Shown: positions 8,401 to 16,141, numbered from the stretch's first letter. The stretch is 22,463 nucleotides of DNA from JBEKHI01 sp050012355 (GCA_050012355.1 JBEKHI010000096.1:1-22463), one strand, 5' to 3'. The notes: generated by a model from the letters alone, not told the origin. A program made the numbers and translations.

Positions 8401-9545
8401 TACGCGGCCTTGATCAGCCCGGCGATACCGGCGGCGGGCATGGCGTGCCCGATCATCGACTTCACGGTGCCGATGCCGATTCGCCGCCCGCCAGGAACAG
8501 GCGGCCCGAACACCCGGCCCAGCGCGGTCAGCTCGGCCCGGTCCCCGACGGGCGTCGCGGTGCCGTGCGCCTCCAGCAGCCCAAGCGCGTCCGGTGCCGA
8601 CGGCTCCAGCCCTGCGGACTCCCATGCCCGGCGAATCGCGAGCTCCTGCCCGTCCACCAGCGGGTTCATCATGGACGTGGCACGCCCGTCGCTAGAGATG
8701 CCCACCCCGCGGATGACGGCGTAAACCCGTTCGTCACGTACGTCAGCGAGGCGCTTGAGCACCACGACGCCGACGCCCTCGGACAGCAGCGTGCCGTCGG
8801 CCGATGCGGACAGCGGCCTGATAACCCCGCCATAGCTGAGCGCACGCAGCCGGGTGAACACGCTCCACAGCGTCGGATGATGGCAGGTGTGCACGCCACC
8901 CGCGAGCACCGCGTCGCAGCGGCCCGAGGTCAGCTCACGTACCGCGTGGTCCACGGCCACCAGCGAGGACGCGCACGCCGCGTCCACCGTGTAGGCGGGG
9001 CCGTGCAGGTCGAAACGGTTGGCGAGACGTGACGCGGCGAAGTTCGGCACCAGGCCGATCGCGGACTCCGGCTGGTCGGGTCCGAGCCTTTCCTCGAAGG
9101 CCGCGCGCACCCGATCGAGCCCGTCATAGCCGAGATCGGACAGGGTGACCATCAGCTGGTGCACCATGTGCACCCGCTGATCGAGCCTGGCGACTCCCGG
9201 GGTGAGGTAGCCGCCGCGCCCGATGATCACGCCGACGCGATCGCCAGACGGCAGCGCGCCGCAGTCCTCGATCGCCTCGGCCGCGGCCCGCAACATGAGG
9301 AGCTGGTCGGGCTCGGTCCCGTCGACGGCCGCGGGCATGATCCCGAACGGCGCCGGATCGAACTCCGCGAGATCGCCGAGGAATCCGCCTCGCTGGCAGT
9401 AGAACTCCGGGGAGTACACCGCCGGATCCCAGCGATCAGCCGGTACGTCGGTGACCGCATCGACGCCAGAACAGATATTTTCCCAGAACGACGGAGCGTC
9501 CCCCGATCCGGGAAACACCGCTCCCATACCCACGATCGCGATCAC
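5388..9545 (-). CDS. Iterative PKS/PUFA-synthase-like protein: KS-AT-DH with truncated C-terminal PPTase fold
   Basis: 1385 residues. GTG at 9545 overlaps the upstream stop as GTGA, and KS homology begins at once (IAIVGMGAVFPGSG), so open frame upstream of it is not coding. KS: residues 1-440, with Cys191 in VDAACASSL and His motifs EAHGTATPVGD and IGHAMPAAG, a full set for condensation. AT: about 549-830, with Ser616 in GHSLGE and a later FHSPMF; the usual FPGQGSQ start reads FPGFEPEF, reminiscent of divergent PfaB-type ATs. DH: about 975-1225, double hotdog, with His989 in RDHGLFP, FHGPRF, and Asp1145 in DGAGQLVGHW. Residues 1245-1385 match only the N-terminal half of an Sfp-type PPTase, ending soon after Asp1366/Asp1368 (VGVDADG). 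There is no ACP. Three translated palindromic elements sit in its linkers (448-467, 849-867, 942-960). It presumably works with the first synthase on acyl-ACP chains. Confidence 0.92.
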   Translation of the reverse strand: MIAIVGMGAVFPGSGDAPSFWENICSGVDAVTDVPADRWDPAVYSPEFYCQRGGFLGDLAEFDPAPFGIMPAAVDGTEPDQLLMLRAAAEAIEDCGALPSGDRVGVIIGRGGYLTPGVARLDQRVHMVHQLMVTLSDLGYDGLDRVRAAFEERLGPDQPESAIGLVPNFAASRLANRFDLHGPAYTVDAACASSLVAVDHAVRELTSGRCDAVLAGGVHTCHHPTLWSVFTRLRALSYGGVIRPLSASADGTLLSEGVGVVVLKRLADVRDERVYAVIRGVGISSDGRATSMMNPLVDGQELAIRRAWESAGLEPSAPDALGLLEAHGTATPVGDRAELTALGRVFGPPVPGGRRIGIGTVKSMIGHAMPAAGIAGLIKAAYAVYEGVLPPTLHAETPHPSMAATRFEPVTAARPWDEGLARRAAVSAFGFGGINAHLILEASAAEANPVDGPSKALSRLRWAIDGESVLRVAASSADELAELLRAPESRLLSLARTEPGEGTCRLAIVAPDTRRLALARKVVERGTPWRGRGDIWFTPRPMLSSAAQVAFLFPGFEPEFAPRVDGIAEAFGLLAPRLHGGDEVVARALDVVAVGRLYATALEELGISPGAVAGHSLGEWTAMVVGGIYPEIDEFIASLRPGMVEVPDLVYLALGASASRAVSLVEGLSGVVLTHDNCTRQSVVCGPAAAIDTAASRAREAGILAQALPFRTGFHSPMFAPYTGPMRDALAKLAVRDPRVPVWSATSLAEYPRDPAPLADLVLRHLVEPVRFRQLTEVLHESGIRAFVQVGPGSLTGFADDTLETRDHIAVATASPKRDALAQLRRCAAALWAEGLSPRFDPLTSPADRAAMSHRRPSRGSDESSMPVKLRLGGEIVRLEGALGPVGISAGGPAMAGGFAAADDPVLAELNALLAETSAAAASVAAASVAVAAVAAPATDPGPVDGPSMGLSRQRWAIDGARNRPAAAPEEVAEEREFSLRTMPDMRDHGLFPQAEGWPDEEDLFPVVPMTTLLEIMGDAALALAPGAVVIGFQHVRALRWLSCAPATHTVVRAASTGEGRVKVTIEGFASGYVLLSDSYPKAPAPDRTPLRNQRPATISAAELYTDGWMFHGPRFAAVANIAAIADDGITGSLRSSRVRGALLDGAGQLVGHWMQVSRTVDQDVLPTGIATVRLYGPQPSTGQLLDFTGWIREITDTEMRADAELRASDGRVWCRFEGWTTRRFATDDAIWRVKLHPETNTLAWIAPGGWTVVRERWPNTASRELIMRRYLNTAERGEYERLNPLQQRRWLLGRVAIKDAVRQWLWDRGASAIYPAELTVAELADGVRVRGPFRAPRVSFTVSGEHACAVAIAGDNRDGFTVGVDADGAVLITEPGRPPVTLSP
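6665..6720. repeat. 56-bp paired-palindrome element A (AT-DH linker)
   Basis: The element is 25 bp + TGATAG + 25 bp. The left arm contains TCGATGGCCCATCG, and the right arm TCGATGGGCCATCC, one base off the core. The two arms are also inverted copies of each other (21 of 25 positions pair). It matches element B at 51 of 56 positions. On the coding strand it is read in frame as roughly PVDGPSMGLSRQRWAIDG, residues about 942-960 of the second synthase, in the Ala/Pro-rich linker before the DH domain. Confidence 0.85.
6945..7000. repeat. 56-bp paired-palindrome element C (post-AT linker)
   Basis: The element is 25 bp + CTAGAA + 25 bp. The arms are direct copies of each other (24 of 25 identical), and each is a quasi-palindrome around TCGATGACTCATCG; the left arm pairs at 11 of 12 positions about its central C. 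It is translated in frame as AMSHRRPSRGSDESSMP, residues about 849-867 of the second synthase. It shares the spacer CTAGAA and the reading phase with element D, although their outer bases differ. Confidence 0.85.
8147..8202. repeat. 56-bp paired-palindrome element B (KS-AT linker)
   Basis: The element is 25 bp + TGATAG + 25 bp. As a whole it is a near-perfect hairpin: the arms pair at 24 of 25 positions around a six-base loop. Each arm also has the odd-palindrome core TCGATGGCCCATCG or TCGATGGGCCATCG. It is translated in frame as PVDGPSKALSRLRWAIDG just after the KS domain of the second synthase (residues about 448-467), in the same reading phase as element A. Confidence 0.9.
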
Positions 9546-12500
9546 GGGGTGTCCCCGCACATGTAGACGACCTGGGCTGGGCCGGATGGCGTAGCGATCT
9601 CGGCGAGCAGGCACGCCACTCCCTCGTCCGGGTCGATCAGCGTGATGCCGCGGCGCGCGTACTCGCGTTCTAGCTCGGGCGAGACCATGCCGCCGCCGCC
9701 CCACGGTCCCCAGTCGACCGACAGAACCTTGCCAGGCCGGGCGACTGACCACAGGTGGGCGAGCGTATCGAGCGCGTCGTTTGCCGCGGAGTAGTCGGCC
9801 TGGCCTCGGTTGCCGAAGACCCCGGACACGCTCCCGAACAACACCAGGAAACGGGTGTCCTCGCGTAGCGCGGCGGCGAGGGCGCATGCGCCGCCGACCT
9901 TCGTCGCGTACACCCGCGCGAACGACTCCGGCGTCTTGTCCGGCACCAGACGGTCCTCCAGCACACCCGCGCCGTGCACCACGCCGTCGAGCCGCCCGAA
10001 CCGCGCGTAGATGTCGTCGATCAGGCTCCCGACGGCAGCGGCGTCGCGCACATCGATGGCGTGGTACCGCACCGACGCGGCCGCCGCGCGCAGCCCGTCG
10101 AGGGTGGCGCGGACCTCCTGCTCGCGGAGGATTCGGCTGGCCTCGGCCTCGATCTCACGCGGACTCGTCATGCCGCGGCCGATCAAGATCTGCCGTAGTG
10201 ACGCTTGATCGGCCGCGGTGGCTAGCTCGGGGTCGGCGGAGCCGGCCGGCGGGGTGCGTCCGATCAGCTCGATGTGGCAGCCGGAGACGCGGGCCAGCGC
10301 GAGCGCCACGGACGCGGTGATCCCGCGGGCTCCGCCGGTGAGCAGCACCACGCTCTCGGCGTCGAGCCCAAGGTCGCCCGCAGCGGGCAGTGCGTCGGCC
10401 TCGCGGACCAGTAGGCTGGTGCGCCGCCCGGCACGGTAACCAGTCACGCTCGGACCGGACCGGTCGGTCAGCTCCGCGAGCAGCTGTCCCGCGATCGTCC
10501 GCGGGTTCTCCTTCGGCTCGACATCGACAGCGCGGGCGAGGACATCGGGGTATTCGGCGGCGATGGTCCTGATCATGCCGCGCAGCCCTAGGTCGCCGGG
10601 TTCGCTGTCCCAGCCCTGGCCAGCTAGCACCGTCCAGTCACGGCCGAACGTCCCGCCGGTCCCGGTCGCGACCAGCACGGTACGCGCGCGGCCGCCGAGC
10701 GCGTCGCGGATCGGCTCGAAACCGGCGGGCAGCACTGACCCGGTACCTGGCCGGAGCGCTCCGAGGTGCACGAGGGCGTCCGCTTCGGCGAGTTCCTGCT
10801 GCGTTGGCGCCGTGGTGGTAACCGTCTCGGCACCACGCTGTTCCAGCAGCTCGGCGAGCTCGAGCGCGACCCCGCGTCCGTCGTCCACGATAAGGAACCG
10901 CCCCGGCGGCACCGCCCCCTCCCCCGCCGGCTCAAGCTCCCCAGCCTCAACAACGAACCGCCGGGGCCTGCCGCCAACCGCAGGCGCAGGCCCAGCCCCG
11001 GTCGATGTGACATCGACCGCGCTAGAACCCGGTCGATGTGACATCGACCGGGCTCGCTCGGGGGGCTCGGGGGGCTCGGGGGGACCGGGGGGACCGGGGG
11101 GACCGGCGGGGTCTTCGTGAGCGGCGAACCAGGTGGTGATGCCGCTGATGGTCTTGATGGCGGCTAGTTCTTCCATGACCGAATCGCTGACGGCGCTGTT
11201 CTTGAGGCCGAGGCGCTCGGCTAGCGCCGCGACGATCTCGGTCCGCTTGATCGAGTCGATGGACAGGTCGGCTTCCAGGTCGAGGTCGGCGCCCAGCATG
11301 TCTAGCGGGTAGCCGGTGCGGGCGCCGATGACAGCCAGGACCGCTTCGCCTATGTCCTTCTGGGTGGCAGGTTCGGGTTCCGGCGAGGACTGGATGCGCC
11401 GTTCTGGTAGAAGGGGAGGCGGCATGGGTACGGCGGGAACGGGCGCTGTGCCGAGATAGCCGAGGACTACGTCGCGCTGGGCCGCCACTAGCTCGCGGGT
11501 GCTGCGGAGAAACTCGGTGACCACCGTGTCGCGCTCGGAGGACCCGGTGCCCAGTGAGAGGCGCGGCGCGGCGGTCGCGGGCTGGAGGCCGCCGGCGACC
11601 GGGTTGCCGTCGGCGGTGCGGACCAGGTGGCCGTCGACCACCCATTGGGCGCGCTTGGGTGCGGCGCTCACTGGGTCCGCACGGCCGGCGAACAGCGGTG
11701 CCGGATCGACGTCCACGCCGGCGTTGATCAGCTCGGCGAGCGCTAGCAGGAAGCGGCGGACCCCGTTCTCGCCTGGCACGTCGCAGGCCACCGCCGTGTG
11801 CGGCCGGTCGCCGAGTATCTTCCCGACGAGGCCGGTCAGCACCCGGCCCGGGCCCGCCTCCACGAAGACGCGCGCGCCCGCGGAGTACATCGCCTCGATC
11901 TGGCCGGTGAACCTGACCGGGTCGGCGACCTGGCTCGCGAGCAGTCCGCGCACGTCATCCGGGTAGGGGGCCGCCGTCGAGTTCGCGTACACCGGAAACG
12001 CGGGCGTGCTGATGTCCCGGCTGGCCAGCGCTTCGGCCATCGTCTCGGCAGCCGCCGCGACCACCGGGCTGTGGAAGGCACACGCGACCGGGATCCGTTT
12101 CGCGGAAAGGCCAGCGGCGGCTAGGGTCGCGACGGCGGACTCGACCGCTGGCGTCGGACCGGAGATGACGGTCTGCGCCGGGCTGTTGTAGTTCGCGATG
12201 ACAACGCCAGCGTCACCAGTCAGCGCGGCCACCCGGTCCGCGGGCGCGCTGACCGCGGCCATCGTACCGGGATCGTCGCCCGCGGCGTCGAGGATGGCGC
12301 GGGCGCGGATCTCGCTGAGGTCGAGGAGATCGGATGCAGAGTAGACGCCGGCCACGCACAGCGCGACAAACTCGCCATAGCTGTGCCCCGCCGCCATATC
12401 GGGCCGGACGCCGACCGTGGCGAGCAGCTCGCTAACCGCCAGGCCCGCGATGCCGAGCGTGACCTGAGCCATCCGGGTGTCGGTGATGGCGGCGATCCGC

Positions 12501-15500
12501 CGGTCCCGCTCGCCGGGGCTGAACGCGGCGGGCGGGAACATTACCTCGGCGTACCTCGGGTCGCCGATCCTGAGCAGGCTCTGCAGCCTGGGGAAGGTAC
12601 CGAACAGGTCGCCGCACATCCCTGGCCGCTGACTCCCCTGCCCCGGGAACAGGAAGGCGACGGCTCCAGGGGTAGCGGCGGGGACCGGTGCGTCCAATTT
12701 CGCGGCCAGGTCGTCTAGGTTGTCCGCGACGAAGGCCCCGCGCACCGGCCCCGGACGCGCCGCCATGGTCGCGGCGATGTCCGCGAGCCGCCACGGACGT
12801 CCCGCCTCGTCGTTGGCCGCCACCAGCTCCTTGAGCTGCCGTTCGGCTCCGTCTTCGCGGAGCACGATGAGTTCCGCCGGCCAGTCACGCAGCCCGTGCG
12901 CGGGCTCGTCGGCCCCGTCGTAGCCGGACAGCACGACGTGGAAGTTCGTGCCGCCGAAGCCGAACGCGCTCACCCCCGCGTACCGCTCACCTGGCGGCAC
13001 CGCCCAGGGCCGGCCGCCAAAGGCGAACGGGCTGGTCTCCGGATCCCAGTAGTGGTTCGGCTCGTCCAGGTGGATGGTGCCGGGCTGTATTCCGGTATGC
13101 AGGGCGCAGGCGACCTTGATCAGGCCGGCCAGCCCGGCGGCGCATTTGGTATGGCCGATCTGCGACTTGACCGAGCCGACGACGCAGCTCCCCGGCTCGG
13201 CGCCGCTCTCGGTGAACACCGTCGTAAGGGTGGCCAGCTCGGCGCGGTCGCCCGCCACGGTGCCCGTGCCGTGCGCCTCGATCAGGCCAACCTGGGCCGG
13301 GGAGATCCCCGCCCTCTCGTACGCGCGCTCGAGTGCGCGCCGCTGGCCCTCCGGTCGCGGCGCGGTGAGCCCGAGCGAGCGGCCGTCGCTGGCGGCACCC
13401 ACGCCCTTAACTACGGCGTAGATCCGGTCCCCGTCCCGCTCGGCGTCGGCGAGCCGCTTGAGCACTACGCAGCCGACGCCTTCGCCAAGGGCGATACCGT
13501 CGGCTTTCGCGTCGAAGGTGGCGCAGCGTCCCTGGCTGGAAAGCGCGTGGACCGAGGCGAATACCTCGTAGTCGTGGACTCCGTTGTGCGTGTCAGCGCC
13601 GCCGCACAGCACCATGTCGCTGGTGCCGGTCGCCAGTTCCTTGCACGCGAGGTCGAGCGCCGCCAGGCTGGAGGCGCACGCGGCGTCGACGGTGTAGTTC
13701 GCACCGCCCAGGTCGAGCCGGTTGGCGATCCGGCCCGCGATCACGTTGCCGAGCACCCCGGGGAAGGAGTCTTCGGTCAGTCGCGGCAGGTGGTCGTCGA
13801 GTTCGCTGGGCAGTTCGCCGGTGTAGCCGGGGAGCACCGACCGAAGGCCATAGGCGCCGGACAGCTCGCTGCCTGGTTCGGCACCGAAGATGACCGAGGT
13901 GCGCGCGCGATCGAAGGTGCGCCCGTCGTAACCCGCGTCCTTGAGTGCTCGGGCTGCTACCTCGAGCGCGAGGAGCTGGACAGGCTCGATACTCGTCAGC
14001 GCCGAGGGCGGTATTCCGTACCCGAACGCGTCAAACGGCACCCGGGGCACGAACCCGCCGCGTTTGGGCAGGTCCGGGTAGGTCGCTGGCGACCAGCGTT
14101 CCGGCGGCACGTCGGTGATTTCGTCGCGGCCCGCGACGACGTTGGCCCAGTAGGCGCCTAGGCCGTCCGCGCCCGGGTACACGCACGCCATTCCTACGAT
14201 CGCGACGTCCAGCGGCTCCGCTGTCTCCTCGGTTCCGGTGCTGTGCCCGTCGCGGGCCAGGGCAGCGGCGCGGGCGGCGAGGAACCGGGTCGCGCCCTCG
14301 GTCACCTGCTCGTGCAGCGCGGCCACGGTGGTGACCTCCTCCCGAAGCGCCGCCACCTGGCCGAGCATGAACATGCCGTCGGCGCGCGCGGCGTCCTCGG
14401 TCAATGCCGCACCGTCGCGGAGCACCCCTTTCGCTGCCATCCGCAGCCGGCCGAGGCTGAGCTGCTCCAGCTCCGCCCAGGTCTCCTGCTGGGTCTTGCC
14501 TTGTTTAGTGAGGTTTTTCTTCGCGTCCGCGAAATCCCCGACGTACGGGGTATCCGCGCACCGGATCACATGGCCGGGCGAGCTCTCGAGCAGCGCCGTG
14601 GTGGCGCACTCACGCGCGGTCCGCTGGTATAGCGGCACGATGGCGCCGTTGCTGACGGACTCCTCTGTGAACAGGTAGGCGGTGCCCATGAGCAGGCCGA
14701 TGCTGGCACCGCGTTCGGCCAGCGGTGCGGTCATCGCCGCGACCATGGCCGCCGACCGCTCGTCGTGGATGCCGCCGGCGAACAGCAGGTGCGTATCGCT
14801 GAGATCTGGCTGCTCTCCCAGCCGGGCGAGCTGCGCTTCCCAGAGTGCGAAGCTTCCCCGCGGTCCGATGTGGCCGCCGCATTCAGAACCTTCGAATACA
14901 AAACGCCGCGCCCCGTCCCTCAGGAACTGATCGAGCAGACCTGGTGACGGAACATGCAGGAACGTCTCGATCCCTTCGCTCTCCAGGGCTTTCGCCTGAG
15001 AGGGTCGGCCTCCGGCTATCAGCGCGCAGGGCGGCTTGCTGTCCTGGATGGCCTGCAACTGGGCCTCGCGGACCTCGGCGGGCGCGAAACCGAGGATGCC
15101 GACGCCCCATCGTTTGGTTCCGAGCAGACTTTTGGTCTCGGCCAGCAGCGTCCTCACCTGGTCGCCTGGCATCAAGGCCAGCGCGAGGAACGGCAGGCCG
15201 CCCGCATCGGCGACCGCGGCGGCGAACTCGGCGCGATCGCTCACCCTGGTCATCGGTCCCTGCACGGGAACCGCGTCCCTGAGCGGCTCGATCCTGGCCG
15301 CTAGCCGGATCTGCGCGACAATGGCGTCGGCTATGGCCGTCACGACGCCGCCCGCGGTCTTATAACTTTTCGCCAGCGGCGACGCGAACGCACCGTCCTG
15401 GCCCACCGGCAGCAACTGTTCCTTGAGGCCACGCGCGCCGAGTGTGTGCTCGTTCGGCTCGATCGCGGGCAGCCCGGGGCGCGTGTAGACCCGGTAGCCC

Positions 15501-16135
15501 GCGGTGATCCGGGTCTCGCTCCCGTCCATGGCCGCGAGCGCCGCGGCTATCCCGGCGGGCAGGTTCGCCTCGGTCACCAGCGCGAGTTGGGAGTCAATCG
15601 CCACTCCCCTTGCCCCACCGGCGACGGCGGCCGCTGCGGTATGCGGGCCGATGCCGCCTGCCGCCCATACCGGCACGTCGAATTCGGCTAGCAGGTGCTG
15701 CAGCAGCATGAACGTGCTCAGGTCGCCGACCCGTCCGCCGCCCTCGGATCCGCGCGCCACCAGCCCGTCGGCACCGCGGCGTATCGCCTCGCGGGCTTCC
15801 TCGGGTGATATCACCTCGGCCAGCACGCGCCGAGCGGCGGCGGTCGGCCAAGGGGCGCTGGGCGCGACCAGGATGGTGTCCACCTCTGACGGCAGGTCCC
15901 CGGGCGTGAGAGCGCCATTGGCGGTCAGCCGGACCCCGAACGGACGCCCGAGTCGCTGCCTGATCCGGTCGATCGCGGCCCGCGCGGCGGCACCGTCAGA
16001 CCCGATGTCCAGGACGCCGAGATGCCCCGCGCGGCCCACGGCCACAACAAGGTCCGCGTTCGGCTGGCGGAACGGCGTGATCCCCAGGATGAGGTCGCGG
16101 TCGGCGCTGGCTGTCGGCAGGTGTCGGGCTGGCAC
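9542..16135 (-). CDS. Iterative PKS/PUFA-synthase-like protein: tandem FMN-oxidoreductase domains-KS-AT-ACP-KR
   Basis: 2197 residues from GTG 16135. GAGGAG sits 6 bases upstream, whereas a TTG 13 codons earlier has no ribosome binding site. Two nitronate-monooxygenase-type domains come first. The first (about 5-235) reads RGSEGGGRVG, with Arg135 where the family has His. The second (about 285-540) has QGPMTRVSD, GSECGGHIGPR with His422, and AGGIHDERSA, so it should be the working PfaD-like enoyl reductase. KS 641-1068: Cys820, His955, His995. AT about 1158-1445: FLFPGQGSQ, Ser1252 in GHSYGE, AFHSP. A single ACP carries Ser1628 in LSIDSIKRTE, a PUFA-synthase signature. A PPG/PPE-rich linker and palindromic element D follow. 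The KR (about 1715-2190) has LLTGGARGIT and Tyr2115 in ADYSAAND. With the second synthase it supplies condensation, ketoreduction, dehydration and enoyl reduction. It is the first gene of the operon. Confidence 0.93.
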   Translation of the reverse strand: MPARHLPTASADRDLILGITPFRQPNADLVVAVGRAGHLGVLDIGSDGAAARAAIDRIRQRLGRPFGVRLTANGALTPGDLPSEVDTILVAPSAPWPTAAARRVLAEVISPEEAREAIRRGADGLVARGSEGGGRVGDLSTFMLLQHLLAEFDVPVWAAGGIGPHTAAAAVAGGARGVAIDSQLALVTEANLPAGIAAALAAMDGSETRITAGYRVYTRPGLPAIEPNEHTLGARGLKEQLLPVGQDGAFASPLAKSYKTAGGVVTAIADAIVAQIRLAARIEPLRDAVPVQGPMTRVSDRAEFAAAVADAGGLPFLALALMPGDQVRTLLAETKSLLGTKRWGVGILGFAPAEVREAQLQAIQDSKPPCALIAGGRPSQAKALESEGIETFLHVPSPGLLDQFLRDGARRFVFEGSECGGHIGPRGSFALWEAQLARLGEQPDLSDTHLLFAGGIHDERSAAMVAAMTAPLAERGASIGLLMGTAYLFTEESVSNGAIVPLYQRTARECATTALLESSPGHVIRCADTPYVGDFADAKKNLTKQGKTQQETWAELEQLSLGRLRMAAKGVLRDGAALTEDAARADGMFMLGQVAALREEVTTVAALHEQVTEGATRFLAARAAALARDGHSTGTEETAEPLDVAIVGMACVYPGADGLGAYWANVVAGRDEITDVPPERWSPATYPDLPKRGGFVPRVPFDAFGYGIPPSALTSIEPVQLLALEVAARALKDAGYDGRTFDRARTSVIFGAEPGSELSGAYGLRSVLPGYTGELPSELDDHLPRLTEDSFPGVLGNVIAGRIANRLDLGGANYTVDAACASSLAALDLACKELATGTSDMVLCGGADTHNGVHDYEVFASVHALSSQGRCATFDAKADGIALGEGVGCVVLKRLADAERDGDRIYAVVKGVGAASDGRSLGLTAPRPEGQRRALERAYERAGISPAQVGLIEAHGTGTVAGDRAELATLTTVFTESGAEPGSCVVGSVKSQIGHTKCAAGLAGLIKVACALHTGIQPGTIHLDEPNHYWDPETSPFAFGGRPWAVPPGERYAGVSAFGFGGTNFHVVLSGYDGADEPAHGLRDWPAELIVLREDGAERQLKELVAANDEAGRPWRLADIAATMAARPGPVRGAFVADNLDDLAAKLDAPVPAATPGAVAFLFPGQGSQRPGMCGDLFGTFPRLQSLLRIGDPRYAEVMFPPAAFSPGERDRRIAAITDTRMAQVTLGIAGLAVSELLATVGVRPDMAAGHSYGEFVALCVAGVYSASDLLDLSEIRARAILDAAGDDPGTMAAVSAPADRVAALTGDAGVVIANYNSPAQTVISGPTPAVESAVATLAAAGLSAKRIPVACAFHSPVVAAAAETMAEALASRDISTPAFPVYANSTAAPYPDDVRGLLASQVADPVRFTGQIEAMYSAGARVFVEAGPGRVLTGLVGKILGDRPHTAVACDVPGENGVRRFLLALAELINAGVDVDPAPLFAGRADPVSAAPKRAQWVVDGHLVRTADGNPVAGGLQPATAAPRLSLGTGSSERDTVVTEFLRSTRELVAAQRDVVLGYLGTAPVPAVPMPPPLLPERRIQSSPEPEPATQKDIGEAVLAVIGARTGYPLDMLGADLDLEADLSIDSIKRTEIVAALAERLGLKNSAVSDSVMEELAAIKTISGITTWFAAHEDPAGPPGPPGPPEPPEPPERARSMSHRPGSSAVDVTSTGAGPAPAVGGRPRRFVVEAGELEPAGEGAVPPGRFLIVDDGRGVALELAELLEQRGAETVTTTAPTQQELAEADALVHLGALRPGTGSVLPAGFEPIRDALGGRARTVLVATGTGGTFGRDWTVLAGQGWDSEPGDLGLRGMIRTIAAEYPDVLARAVDVEPKENPRTIAGQLLAELTDRSGPSVTGYRAGRRTSLLVREADALPAAGDLGLDAESVVLLTGGARGITASVALALARVSGCHIELIGRTPPAGSADPELATAADQASLRQILIGRGMTSPREIEAEASRILREQEVRATLDGLRAAAASVRYHAIDVRDAAAVGSLIDDIYARFGRLDGVVHGAGVLEDRLVPDKTPESFARVYATKVGGACALAAALREDTRFLVLFGSVSGVFGNRGQADYSAANDALDTLAHLWSVARPGKVLSVDWGPWGGGGMVSPELEREYARRGITLIDPDEGVACLLAEIATPSGPAQVVYMCGDTP
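10997..11052. repeat. 56-bp paired-palindrome element D (ACP-KR linker)
   Basis: The element is 25 bp + CTAGAA + 25 bp. The arms are direct copies (24 of 25 identical) built on TCGATGTGACATCG; the right arm is a perfect 12 + 1 + 12 palindrome. It is translated in frame as SMSHRPGSSAVDVTST, residues about 1695-1713 of the first synthase. Its spacer and reading phase match element C, which lies in a different gene. Confidence 0.9.
11060..11111 (+). repeat. 9-bp G-rich tandem repeat with G-quadruplex potential, encoding a (GPP)(EPP) linker
   Basis: Five runs of exactly six G on the + strand (11060-11065, 11069-11074, 11078-11083, 11087-11092, 11096-11101) are separated by the three-base spacers CTC, CTC, ACC, ACC. 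Shorter G runs follow. This fits the standard G4 pattern with very short loops. On the coding strand the repeat gives a collagen-like proline-rich linker, GPPGPPGPPEPPEPPE, between ACP and KR. Each unit is 9 bp, so copy-number changes would stay in frame. The G-rich strand is the template strand of the synthase gene. The tract ends 7 bases from element D. Confidence 0.85.
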
Positions 16136-16141
16136 GTCGCA

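Noticed and set aside
9546..9887. N-terminal extension of the second synthase
   Set aside because: The extra residues are Arg/Pro-rich shadow of the first synthase's KR domain. KS homology starts at GTG 9545, which overlaps the upstream stop as GTGA.
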